Shown one piece after another: positions 1 to 6,270 of a stretch of DNA of 64,000 nucleotides. How positions within the stretch are numbered: the first letter of the stretch is position 1; the number at the start of each line of letters is the position of its first letter. This DNA is from Enterobacter cloacae (GTDB lineage Bacteria > Pseudomonadota > Gammaproteobacteria > Enterobacterales > Enterobacteriaceae). The position numbers and the translations under genes are program-made. Location: the NCBI GenBank assembly GCA_014169315.1, contig AP022133.1:496001-560000 (forward strand), written 5' to 3'. The notes below the pieces were generated by a model. It had not been told where the DNA came from, made no database searches, and saw only the letters and a list, made by a program, of their open reading frames with translations.

Positions 1-1
1 C

Positions 2-148
2 GGCAAAGGGCTGTCGGCCATGCTGAAGGAGTACGGGCTGAATTACGGCAAGCGGCGAACGAATCAGGGGATGCAGACCAATCTCGCGCTCAGGGACGAA
101 AGCAACGCCGACTGGCTGCCCCGGTGTGACGAAACCACAGCCCTGTAA
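2..148 (+). CDS. P4 alpha-type replication protein, C-terminal fragment (partial)
   Basis: The window opens inside a reading frame that yields 48 residues before TAA, beginning GKGLSAMLKEYGLNYGK and ending CDETTAL. From memory this closely resembles the C-terminal origin-binding winged-helix domain of the phage P4 alpha primase/helicase, which recognises iterons in P4 ori and crr. The primase and helicase parts would lie upstream of the window. Six iteron-like sequences follow directly, which fits the P4 order alpha, crr, attachment site. A strong hairpin terminator closes the gene. The family assignment rests on a short stretch and on recalled sequence, so it is probable rather than certain. 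Confidence 0.7.
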   Translation, partial: GKGLSAMLKEYGLNYGKRRTNQGMQTNLALRDESNADWLPRCDETTAL

Positions 149-156
149 CCTACCCT

Positions 157-181
157 GACCGGCATCAGCCGGTCTTTTTTT
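157..181 (+). terminator. Intrinsic terminator of the alpha-like gene
   Basis: A perfect 7-bp stem GACCGGC/GCCGGTC with an ATCA loop is followed by seven T residues, nine bases after the stop codon of the alpha-like gene. This is a textbook Rho-independent terminator. Confidence 0.9.
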
Positions 182-198
182 ACCTGCAATCCCGGAAA

Positions 199-291
199 GT
201 GAACAGTAAAGTGTTCACTGTTCACGGACTGTTCACTGTCTATCTTACTGAAATAAATAGAAAATAATACCGAGTGAACAGTGTGAACAGT
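199..291. repeat. P4 crr/ori-like iteron cluster (six copies)
   Basis: The core GTGAACA occurs six times. Plus-strand copies lie at 199-207, 274-282 and 283-291. Minus-strand copies lie at 212-218, 217-225 and 228-236. Five of the six extend to the nonamer GTGAACAGT. The two clusters are separated by an A/T-rich spacer (237-273). P4 alpha binds type I iterons with a GGTGAACAG-like core (recalled). Iterons directly behind the gene for their binding protein support a satellite replication element here. Confidence 0.65.
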
Positions 292-326
292 TTTTCTAAA
301 AAAAGTTTTTTTGCGTGCTCTCAAAT

Positions 327-363
327 CTTCGGTTTGGATCCGTAGCACGGATCCAAACCGAAG
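327..363. repeat. Perfect 16-bp inverted repeat
   Basis: Two perfectly complementary 16-base arms (327-342 and 348-363) flank the five-base loop TAGCA. Each arm contains GGATCC. There is no U-tract on either side, so it does not look like a standard terminator. It lies between the iterons and the attachment site of the P4-like element. Confidence 0.8.
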
Positions 364-429
364 AGTGCCTTTAGAGCTCTTTACCATTTTTATCAATGTG
401 TTGCATATGGGAGGGGGTAAAAAAGTGAT

Positions 430-449
430 GGGGGCACAAAAGGGGGCAC
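430..449. repeat. Direct repeats near att, possible integrase arm sites
   Basis: GGGGGCAC occurs at 430-437 and again at 442-449, twelve bases apart. Short G-rich direct repeats beside the attachment core are typical of integrase arm-type sites in P4-like elements. The role is inferred from position only. Confidence 0.4.
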
Positions 450-504
450 TTTAATGATCTTATAAAAATAAATTGTTTATATTTAATATGTTACATTGTG
501 ATTT

Positions 505-518
505 GAGTCCGGCCTTCG
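505..518. other. Probable attR of a P4-like element (leuX 3' end)
   Basis: GAGTCCGGCCTTCG equals 14 bases from the T-arm and acceptor 3' half of tRNA-Leu(CAA), leuX, as recalled from E. coli (GAGTCCGGCCTTCGGCACCA). P4-like satellites and the E. coli K-12 KpLE2 element use leuX. The match ends four bases from the stop codon of the next gene. The rest of the tRNA is not here, as expected for the distal attachment site. Confidence 0.65.
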
Positions 519-521
519 CAC

Positions 522-1391
522 TCACCCCCTAAACACCTCCCTCCGATGCCACTCCACAAACCCTTCCTTTGGATAATTCCCTTTCGCCATTGGTAGTGCA
601 ATCTGTTTCCCGGCAAAATCCCAGAACAACCGCCCAACAATCCCTCCCCCATTTACCGCCTCAGAGACCAGCACCCGCATACTGTCGTCCAGCCCAATCG
701 ACCCCTTATCAAATGCCTTATGATGAATCGCACACAGTGCCAGCCCGTTCGGGATTTCACACGGCCCGCCGAATTGCTTCCACTTGATATGTGCGGCTTC
801 GAGCGCAACGGAGGCGTTATCATGTCGCATGTTGAATCCGCAGATCGCACATTCATAGTTATAAGCACGCAGCACCTGCTGTCGGAATAACGGATCGCGA
901 ACCTTGCGGATCTGCTGGATATCAAACCCCATCTCATCCGCGATCTCTTCCTGAATGCTTTCCGGAAAATGCGCTTCGAGGATCTGCTGCGCGAGTGAGC
1001 CGATCAGCTTCTTGTTCTTACTCAACAGCGCATAGTGTTCTTCATCAAAACCGCCTGCGACGTTATGTTCCACAAGCTCTTTAACAGGCGGCTGTTTGCT
1101 GCCAGTGGTTGAACAGAACTCAGTATTCTGAAGTTCCCAAAATCCATCCCCCCTGAGCCGCCAGAAGGGCATATTCGGGTAATGCGCCTTCCTCTGCGGA
1201 CCAAAGCGTTCTAACAGGCTAAGCAATTGCTCATGCACCTCGGTACCATAATCAAACAAACGCACATGCCCCTGCTGGTAGTTCGCCAGCACGTACAGAA
1301 GCAATAAAGGCTTATGTGGCGCACGTTGTTCGCCTTTGCGCCAGATGGTGATGTCGGCAATTGCCTGTTCGAGAGTTTTGCTGGAAGCCAT
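522..1391 (-). CDS. HNH endonuclease, phosphorothioated-DNA-binding restriction type
   Basis: This 289-residue protein is probably a type IV-like restriction enzyme that cleaves phosphorothioate-modified DNA. The N-terminal half (about residues 1-110) has the sulfur-binding-domain signature HKPLLLL near residue 26 and FWRLRGDGFWEL near residue 95. The C-terminal half carries an HNH nuclease with CAIC, EAAHIKW and LCAIHHKAFD. I chose ATG at 1391. The frame also opens at TTG 1445, and neither start has a clear ribosome binding site. The stop abuts the putative attR, and a symE toxin gene lies divergently. No dnd or ssp modification genes are in the window, which suits a defence enzyme acting on foreign modified DNA. 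The fold is fairly clear; the substrate is inferred from the family. Confidence 0.75.
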   Translation of the reverse strand: MASSKTLEQAIADITIWRKGEQRAPHKPLLLLYVLANYQQGHVRLFDYGTEVHEQLLSLLERFGPQRKAHYPNMPFWRLRGDGFWELQNTEFCSTTGSKQPPVKELVEHNVAGGFDEEHYALLSKNKKLIGSLAQQILEAHFPESIQEEIADEMGFDIQQIRKVRDPLFRQQVLRAYNYECAICGFNMRHDNASVALEAAHIKWKQFGGPCEIPNGLALCAIHHKAFDKGSIGLDDSMRVLVSEAVNGGGIVGRLFWDFAGKQIALPMAKGNYPKEGFVEWHRREVFRG

Positions 1392-1539
1392 CGCGTTACG
1401 GAAGAAGGTAAATAATTGCGATGATGCTCGCAAAACTGAGGTCAATCAACCCACAACCAGCAAAAACATGACCTTACTCCACCCATCTCTATTTCCTGAA
1501 CCCTCCTCGCATTTCTCAAATTTACCCCACCCAAAACCG

Positions 1540-1566
1540 CTGTATTTATATTCAGCACGGTATAAT
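1540..1566 (+). promoter_or_regulatory. LexA box and -10 of symE
   Basis: CTGTATTTATATTCAG at 1540-1555 fits the SOS consensus CTG-N10-CAG with an A/T-rich core. A perfect TATAAT (1561-1566) follows, so the box covers the spacer and -35 region. E. coli symE is SOS-induced and LexA-repressed, so this is the expected control. The implied 5' UTR is about 120 bases. Confidence 0.8.
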
Positions 1567-1629
1567 AGCCACAATAAATAACGCCGAATGGCAAAAGGAA
1601 GTATCACAGGAAATTAACGAAGAATTCGC

Positions 1630-1698
1630 GATATGAAGGTGCTGCAACACCCCCATACCGCTAACCACAACCAACTAAACAGGAGTTGAAAATGGCTG
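1630..1698 (-). ncRNA. Candidate SymR-like antisense RNA
   Basis: On the minus strand TTGCAA (1732-1727) and TAAAAT (1710-1705) are separated by 16 bases. A transcript starting near 1698 would cover the symE start codon, its AGGAG ribosome binding site and the leader. E. coli SymR is a roughly 77-nt antisense RNA arising just inside symE and blocking its translation. The 3' end is guessed; a weak GGTG/CACC hairpin lies near 1640. No sequence conservation was checked. Confidence 0.35.
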
Positions 1699-2159
1699 CG
1701 ACGAATTTTAAGCCAGAGTTTACTGTTTGCAAAACAGAATCAGACGCTTTTACCGGCATGATTGAAAACCACGAGCTGGTACGCAAAAACAGCGCCCGCC
1801 GTTTACATGGCAACCAGCCCAATGCCGCGCCCGTCCATCCCCGTGCGGAAACGCCGCAAGACAGTGCCGCCTGCTGCGAACTGTATGCGCGCATAGACAT
1901 GAAATACCTTCTTCTGGGCGGCGACTGGTTAAAACGGGCGGGCTTTATTAACGGTATGCCCGTGAAAATCCGCGCGATGAAAGACTGCATTGTGATTACC
2001 CCACAGCATACAAGAGAATTATGGGGATGCCTGGAAGGTATGAGTGTGGTGAATATTAATAAGCAGAAAGTCGTGCAGTGGTTAAAAACATTTCCGGGGG
2101 CGTTGAATGATACCGGCGATATACCGGTGGTTAAGCGTGGGATCGGGCAGGCAGGGTAA
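1692..2159 (+). CDS. symE: SymE-family type I toxin
   Basis: This 155-residue protein matches the SymE family, small AbrB-fold proteins that behave as SOS-induced toxins with RNA endonuclease or nucleoid-condensing activity. The conserved part is the C-terminal half (about residues 70-125), including LLLGGDWLKRAGF and ITPQHTRELW. The N-terminal 65 residues are a variable extension. The ATG at 1692 has AGGAG six bases upstream. E. coli symE also sits among restriction genes, and here it is divergent from an HNH restriction enzyme. Control is by the LexA box at 1540 and perhaps by an antisense RNA. Confidence 0.8.
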   Translation: MAATNFKPEFTVCKTESDAFTGMIENHELVRKNSARRLHGNQPNAAPVHPRAETPQDSAACCELYARIDMKYLLLGGDWLKRAGFINGMPVKIRAMKDCIVITPQHTRELWGCLEGMSVVNINKQKVVQWLKTFPGALNDTGDIPVVKRGIGQAG

Positions 2160-2304
2160 GCGTAACGTCTAACGCGTCACTTCCTTCAAATCTGTCTTTA
2201 CGGGCATGTGAGCGCATGCCCGCATTACTTTAGTCCGAACAGTATGCAATTTCGCAACCGTTAAATCATAAATAATATATTCAGATATGCTGTGGATAAT
2301 ATAA

Positions 2305-3576
2305 TTACCGGTCTGCAAGCCTGAATGCATCCGCCATCTGCTCCTGCTCGCGAAATGGCAGAGCAAGCCTCTCCGCAATCGTTCGCCACTGACTGACTAT
2401 TCCTCGGAAATCGGCAATAATTTCATCCGCTTGCTCCAGATTAATACGGAAGTATTCAGCGACTTCCCGTGCTAACTCCAGATCAAGTGCATTGTCCGCC
2501 TCTGTAATATTTAGCTTCAGACCGTCTGCTCGGGGGACCGGGTTCATATCGTAGGCTTCAGAGAGCCGCCAGCCTCTGCCGGGGACCAGAATAAACCCGT
2601 GGTTGCGCAGGTGATCATCGGTATTGGATACCAGAATATTAAAAACGATCCGCGACCAGAGTTCGCGCAGGTCAGAATGGGTCTGTGCGCCGTGCCTTAT
2701 CAGAACATCAGCGAGTTCAAGATAGCTGACACCTGTTGAGGCATCCTCGCCATCCTGATGTCTCGTCAGCGTCATGGCTGAGGCGAAATGAAGACGATGG
2801 CCAGCGTCGGTCCGGTCGAAACGACGCACCATGAAACAGTGATGATCGCTGGCAAATTTACGTGCTTCGGCGGCGGCCACGTTGAGCCCACAACCGACGG
2901 CAAGCGCATTAACGACCATCTCCCAGCCGCCAACATCATACTCATCTCTGGTGCTGGGAAATTTAGCGATATAAAGATGTCCATTATCATCCGCCACGCT
3001 GGCTTTTGGGCGGGCACCACCCAGGGAGCCACCTGGCGCAATCAGCATCCTTAGCCATTCCTGGCCCATGAGTGAGCGGTTATCTGGATCGTCTTCCAGT
3101 GCCCGACTTGCTCTTTCTAATGCAGCAATTTCGGTGAAAGGCGGGGCAGCTATGTCGATTCGGTTATCGAGAAATTCACCTTCGTCTTCCAGCCGATAAC
3201 GCAAAGCGCCAACCCGATAAAGATCGTGTACGCCCAGCAAATAATCGGACTCGTACAGCTGTGTGCCATCAGCCCTGATCCCTTCACGGATATCCCGTTC
3301 CAGGCGTCGTTTCATTAACATCCGTCCCCAGCGATCCGGGCTGGAGTCACCGAACATACCGAATTTATCTCGCGGTGCCGTTGGGTATTGAGCACCCGCA
3401 AACAAACCAATTTCCGGGTCAAGCTGCAGGAAATTTAGCTGAGGGTCGGCCAGTGCCTGTGGATCGTACTGAAATTCAAATAATTCTCGTGCACGGGTCC
3501 TGCGGCTATGCAGGGATCCAATCCGTCTGGGGCCATGCAGTCCGTCCCAGTCTGCATACACGCCGATCATTGTCAT
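2305..3576 (-). CDS. hipA: HipA-like serine/threonine protein kinase
   Basis: This 423-residue HipA-domain kinase is the toxin half of a type II toxin-antitoxin pair. Family members phosphorylate aminoacyl-tRNA synthetases or other targets and cause growth arrest. Visible motifs are the glycine-rich GGSLGGARPKA near residue 180, where the autophosphorylated serine lies in this family, the catalytic NTDDHLRNHGF near residue 315 and the metal-binding YDMNPV near residue 342. The start ATG has AGGGA upstream and lies 13 bases after the hipB stop, so the two are co-transcribed. E. coli HipA has 440 residues, so the length is normal. The target cannot be deduced. Confidence 0.85.
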   Translation of the reverse strand: MTMIGVYADWDGLHGPRRIGSLHSRRTRARELFEFQYDPQALADPQLNFLQLDPEIGLFAGAQYPTAPRDKFGMFGDSSPDRWGRMLMKRRLERDIREGIRADGTQLYESDYLLGVHDLYRVGALRYRLEDEGEFLDNRIDIAAPPFTEIAALERASRALEDDPDNRSLMGQEWLRMLIAPGGSLGGARPKASVADDNGHLYIAKFPSTRDEYDVGGWEMVVNALAVGCGLNVAAAEARKFASDHHCFMVRRFDRTDAGHRLHFASAMTLTRHQDGEDASTGVSYLELADVLIRHGAQTHSDLRELWSRIVFNILVSNTDDHLRNHGFILVPGRGWRLSEAYDMNPVPRADGLKLNITEADNALDLELAREVAEYFRINLEQADEIIADFRGIVSQWRTIAERLALPFREQEQMADAFRLADR

Positions 3577-3589
3577 TGTCAGTTCCCTG

Positions 3590-4087
3590 TTATGATTTTT
3601 TATTGGGCTTTAAAAGCGCCGCGAGAGAGGCCGATGTCGCACCTGATGTTTTTGCCCGAGGTTTTTTTTCGGGTGCAGAAGCTGTTATTGGTCTTTCAAC
3701 CCACTGACCCGACTTGTCGGGTTTAATCGAGGAACTGACCTGCGCATTTCGCCTGGATGCTTTGACCGGGCTTACTGATAATCGCTCGCTGTGCGATTTT
3801 TTTATCAGCCGGGAGTCCTGAAGCTGGCGTCCCAGGTCATCCTCAGCCGCAAGCTTATTCAGATCGCTCTCAAGCCCCAAAACCTGCATAACGGACAGAT
3901 ATGCGCCTATTGTTACTCCCGCTCCGCCCGCTTCAAGAGAACGCAACGTCATTGGCGACATGCCTGCCCGCTCTGCTACCTGTTTGGCGGTGAGTCTACG
4001 GCGCAGACGCGCCAGCTTGAGTCGCTCGCCAAAATCGATCAGCAACTGGTTTGTATCAGGAAGTAAAGGTGCGGTTTTTTTAGCCAT
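3590..4087 (-). CDS. hipB: HipB-like Xre-family antitoxin and repressor, with long tail
   Basis: An Xre-type helix-turn-helix occupies about residues 15-70 ([21 protein letters not shown]). It should bind DNA at its own promoter and neutralise the kinase encoded next. At 165 residues it is nearly twice the 88 of E. coli HipB; the extra C-terminal 80 or so are rich in Lys, Ser, Pro and Ala and end in KPNKKS. The ATG lies within TTAGC-N6-GCTAA, a possible operator. Antitoxin function follows from position and domain; the role of the tail is unknown. Confidence 0.8.
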   Translation of the reverse strand: MAKKTAPLLPDTNQLLIDFGERLKLARLRRRLTAKQVAERAGMSPMTLRSLEAGGAGVTIGAYLSVMQVLGLESDLNKLAAEDDLGRQLQDSRLIKKSHSERLSVSPVKASRRNAQVSSSIKPDKSGQWVERPITASAPEKKPRAKTSGATSASLAALLKPNKKS

Positions 4088-4095
4088 AGTGCTAA
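4080..4095. promoter_or_regulatory. Candidate hipBA operator
   Basis: The dyad TTAGC-N6-GCTAA overlaps the hipB start codon. A half-site TTAGCC recurs near 4121, and GCTAATATT, present at 4091-4099, recurs near 4195. Spaced copies of one half-site would suit autoregulation by HipB. Suggestive only. Confidence 0.35.
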
Positions 4096-4307
4096 TATTT
4101 TATCTCTTTTTGTTCAATTTAGCCATAATTCTATCGTGTCGGCTCCCTGGCGAGATTAATCCGGTTCAGGCACATAGATAAGATATAACAATGCTAATAT
4201 TACTTTCTTTATGAGCGTAAAGTGCCAGAATATTGACACTTTACGTTAGTGCAACGAGTGTGTGTGATGGTGTAAGTTATCGTCCAGTCTCAATCACTCC
4301 TCGCTCT

Positions 4308-5312
4308 TCAAAACACCGGCACCCCCAGCCCCATTTTCACTTCCCTTAACGTCCCCTGCGTCACCCCCTGTGCCCGTTCTGTTCCGCGTTTCAGCATCGC
4401 CATCAGCTCCCCTTTGTCCTGCATATACATCGCCCGTCGTTCCCGCATCGGCGCAATCAGCTCCTGCAAACACATCTCCAGCTCGTTCTTACACACCCGG
4501 TCTCCCAGTCCGCCTGCCTGATAGTGCGCCTTCATTGCCGCCACGTTGGCTTTGTCCGGGTGGAACGCGTCGAGATACGTAAACACCACGTTCCCCTCAA
4601 TTTGCCCCGGGTCGCTTACCTTCAGGTGATTCGGGTCGGTGTACATGGCGCTCACCGCGCGGTGGATGGTCTCTTCGCTTGCGGAGAGGTGCAGCGTGTT
4701 GCCCAGCGATTTCGACATCTTGGCGCTGCCGTCGATACCCGGCAGGCGACTGGTGTCGCTCAGCATCGCCTTGCAGTGGTGCAGCACCGGGGCGGGGAGC
4801 AGGCTGTTCATCTTGTGTACAATCTCGTTGGTCTGCTCAATCATCGGCAACTGATCGTCGCCGACGGGCACGCACCCGGCTTTGAACGCGGTGATGTCCG
4901 CCGCCTGGCTGATGGGGTAGGCCATAAACCCGACCGGCAGCGAGCGGGCGAAGCCTTTCTGCGCAATCTCGTTTTTCACCGTCGGGTTACGCTCCACGCG
5001 GGCGACGGTGACGATGTTCATATACAGCATCGTCAGCTCGGCGAGGGCGGGCAGGGCAGACTGCAGGCAGATTGTGGTCAGGTTCGGGTCGATACCGGCG
5101 GCGAGATAGTCGGCCAGCACTTCGGGGATGTTGTCGCGAATTTTTTGCGGGTTACTGCCGTTGTCGGTCAGCCCTTGCAGGTCGGCAATCAACACAAACT
5201 GATTGTGCGTCTGTTGCAGCGCCACGCGCTGGCGCAGGGAACCGACGTAGTGACCAAGATGCAGTGGGCCAGTCGGACGGTCGCCGGTGAGGATAGTGGT
5301 TGGGGTGTTCAT
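4308..5312 (-). CDS. trpS2: Tryptophanyl-tRNA synthetase, auxiliary type II (TrpS2)
   Basis: This class I synthetase of 334 residues charges tRNA-Trp with tryptophan in the cytoplasm. The HIGH-type motif appears as PLHLGHYVGSL near residue 16 and the KMSKS loop as AKMSKSLGN near residue 200. The housekeeping trpS is normally in the dam-rpe-gph operon, so a copy beside fosA and hipBA is an auxiliary enzyme. Type II copies in other bacteria give resistance to TrpRS inhibitors such as indolmycin. AAGGAG lies five bases before the ATG. The leader carries a Trp-Trp peptide and competing hairpins, which implies induction by tryptophanyl-tRNA shortage or TrpRS inhibition. Confidence 0.9.
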   Translation of the reverse strand: MNTPTTILTGDRPTGPLHLGHYVGSLRQRVALQQTHNQFVLIADLQGLTDNGSNPQKIRDNIPEVLADYLAAGIDPNLTTICLQSALPALAELTMLYMNIVTVARVERNPTVKNEIAQKGFARSLPVGFMAYPISQAADITAFKAGCVPVGDDQLPMIEQTNEIVHKMNSLLPAPVLHHCKAMLSDTSRLPGIDGSAKMSKSLGNTLHLSASEETIHRAVSAMYTDPNHLKVSDPGQIEGNVVFTYLDAFHPDKANVAAMKAHYQAGGLGDRVCKNELEMCLQELIAPMRERRAMYMQDKGELMAMLKRGTERAQGVTQGTLREVKMGLGVPVF

Positions 5313-5334
5313 AAAGACTCCTTAATGTGCAAAT

Positions 5335-5425
5335 GCCGAAAGGGGTCTTAAATGTGTGAAAGCCGCCTTTCGGCGGCTATCTGAATGTAGGGTGAACTAC
5401 GCTATGCCGCCTTTAAGAAGGCAGC
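5335..5425 (-). promoter_or_regulatory. Attenuator-like leader hairpins of trpS2
   Basis: Read on the minus strand, segment 1 GCTGCC (5425-5420) overlaps the end of the leader peptide. Segment 2 is GGCGGC (5411-5406), segment 3 AGCCGCC (5378-5372) and segment 4 GGCGGCT (5367-5361). Pairs 1:2, 2:3 and 3:4 are mutually exclusive. A fifth segment CCTTTCGGC (5343-5335) is perfectly complementary to GCCGAAAGG (5374-5366). The 3:4 hairpin has only a weak T-tract, so control may act on translation as well as, or instead of, transcription. Confidence 0.7.
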
Positions 5426-5466
5426 CACCAACGGTTTACGGTGAGCACGGCGTGATTTATGTTCAT
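5413..5466 (-). CDS. Trp-rich leader peptide of trpS2
   Basis: A 17-codon ORF encodes [17 protein letters not shown], with tandem TGG TGG codons four codons before its TAA. It ends about 100 bases upstream of trpS2 on the same strand, immediately before a set of mutually exclusive hairpins. A ribosome stalled at the Trp codons would cover segment 1 and let segments 2 and 3 pair. The ribosome binding site is weak, which is the main caveat. Attenuation of an auxiliary TrpRS gene by Trp codons is known from Streptomyces coelicolor; this is inference by analogy. Confidence 0.65.
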   Translation of the reverse strand: MNINHAVLTVNRWWLPS

Positions 5467-5511
5467 TCCATTACCGTACCACGACTGGCGCGAAAAACAA
5501 AAGGGCACGTC

Positions 5512-5940
5512 ATGCTGCAATCTCTCAACCATCTGACCCTCGCGGTCAGCGACCTGCAAAAAAGTGTCACCTTCTGGCACGAGCTGCTGGGCTTAACCCT
5601 TCATGCTTGCTGGGATACCGGGGCGTATCTCACCTGCGGCGATCTCTGGCTGTGCCTGTCATACGATGAGGTGCGCCGTTACGTGCCGCCGCAGGAGAGC
5701 GACTATACCCATTACGCGTTTACCGTTGCGAAGGACGATTTTGCGCTGCTCTCGCGCAGGCTGGAGCAGGCGGGTGTCACCGTCTGGAAGCAGAACAAAA
5801 GTGAGGGAGCATCGTTCTATTTTCTCGACCCGGACGGGCACAAGCTGGAGCTGCATGTCGGCAATCTTGCCGCGCGGCTGGCTGCGTGTCGGGAGAAACC
5901 GTATGCGGGGATGGTCTTTTATCCGCAGAAGGGATCCTGA
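5512..5940 (+). CDS. fosA: FosA fosfomycin glutathione S-transferase
   Basis: This 142-residue protein of the glyoxalase/vicinal-oxygen-chelate fold opens the fosfomycin epoxide with glutathione, using Mn2+ and K+. The metal ligands are visible: His7 in SLNHL, the His in SDYTHYAF near residue 64 and the Glu in KLELHV near residue 110. The sequence is that of chromosomal FosA of the Enterobacter cloacae complex. A longer frame opens at 5356, but the ATG at 5512 begins at the conserved MLQSLNH and has AAGGG upstream. It is divergent from trpS2; its start lies 46 bases from the trpS2 leader peptide. Confidence 0.95.
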   Translation: MLQSLNHLTLAVSDLQKSVTFWHELLGLTLHACWDTGAYLTCGDLWLCLSYDEVRRYVPPQESDYTHYAFTVAKDDFALLSRRLEQAGVTVWKQNKSEGASFYFLDPDGHKLELHVGNLAARLAACREKPYAGMVFYPQKGS

Positions 5941-6230
5941 ATCCTCTCATACCGAGTAACCGCCAGCGGCTGATATCCGGCGGAGGTGAACAGCGGCGCA
6001 AATCTCTCGGGTACTGCGACGGGTGTGCAGATGCCCGGATAGAGCGCGCTGAGATTTTGCAGCATCCTGCGCGCGTGGCTCTGACCACGGTATTCAGGCA
6101 AGATAGCAAAAGCACCGAGCCTGACAGCACTGGCACGTCGGGTGTTAATTTTGTTTTCTGTCGGGTTCTGATTGTCATACGCGGTGTGCTGAGCGCCGTA
6201 TCGCGTGAGGACTTCAACAGGTAAAACAGG
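5919..6230 (-). pseudogene. GNAT acetyltransferase remnant, 5' truncated
   Basis: The minus-strand frame encodes about 103 residues ending in a recognisable GNAT C-terminal half: motif A appears as LPEYRGQSHARRML, followed by [17 protein letters not shown]. The frame is closed by TAG at 6231-6233 and contains no ATG or GTG. The substrate-binding N-terminal part is missing and the ClpP-like gene begins just beyond. It overlaps the fosA 3' end by 22 bases. I read it as a fragment left by a deletion; a short product from TTG at 6101 cannot be excluded. Confidence 0.55.
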
Positions 6231-6270
6231 CTACACTCTGGTTTTGAGCGCTAATGCTGAGGAAATAACA

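Noticed and set aside
64..396. 110-codon minus-strand ORF over the iterons
   Set aside because: It runs through the terminator, the iterons and the inverted repeat of the P4-like element and resembles no protein.
4234..4262. TTGACA in the trpS2-hipB gap as a plus-strand promoter
   Set aside because: No -10 hexamer lies at 16-18 bases and no plus-strand gene follows.
4524..5351. 275-codon plus-strand ORF opposite trpS2
   Set aside because: It is the antisense shadow of a clear TrpRS with HIGH and KMSKS motifs and resembles no protein family.
6205..6270. Upstream extension of the ClpP-like protein
   Set aside because: The extra 22 residues lack a ribosome binding site and family similarity, whereas ATG 6271 has GAGGAAA upstream.
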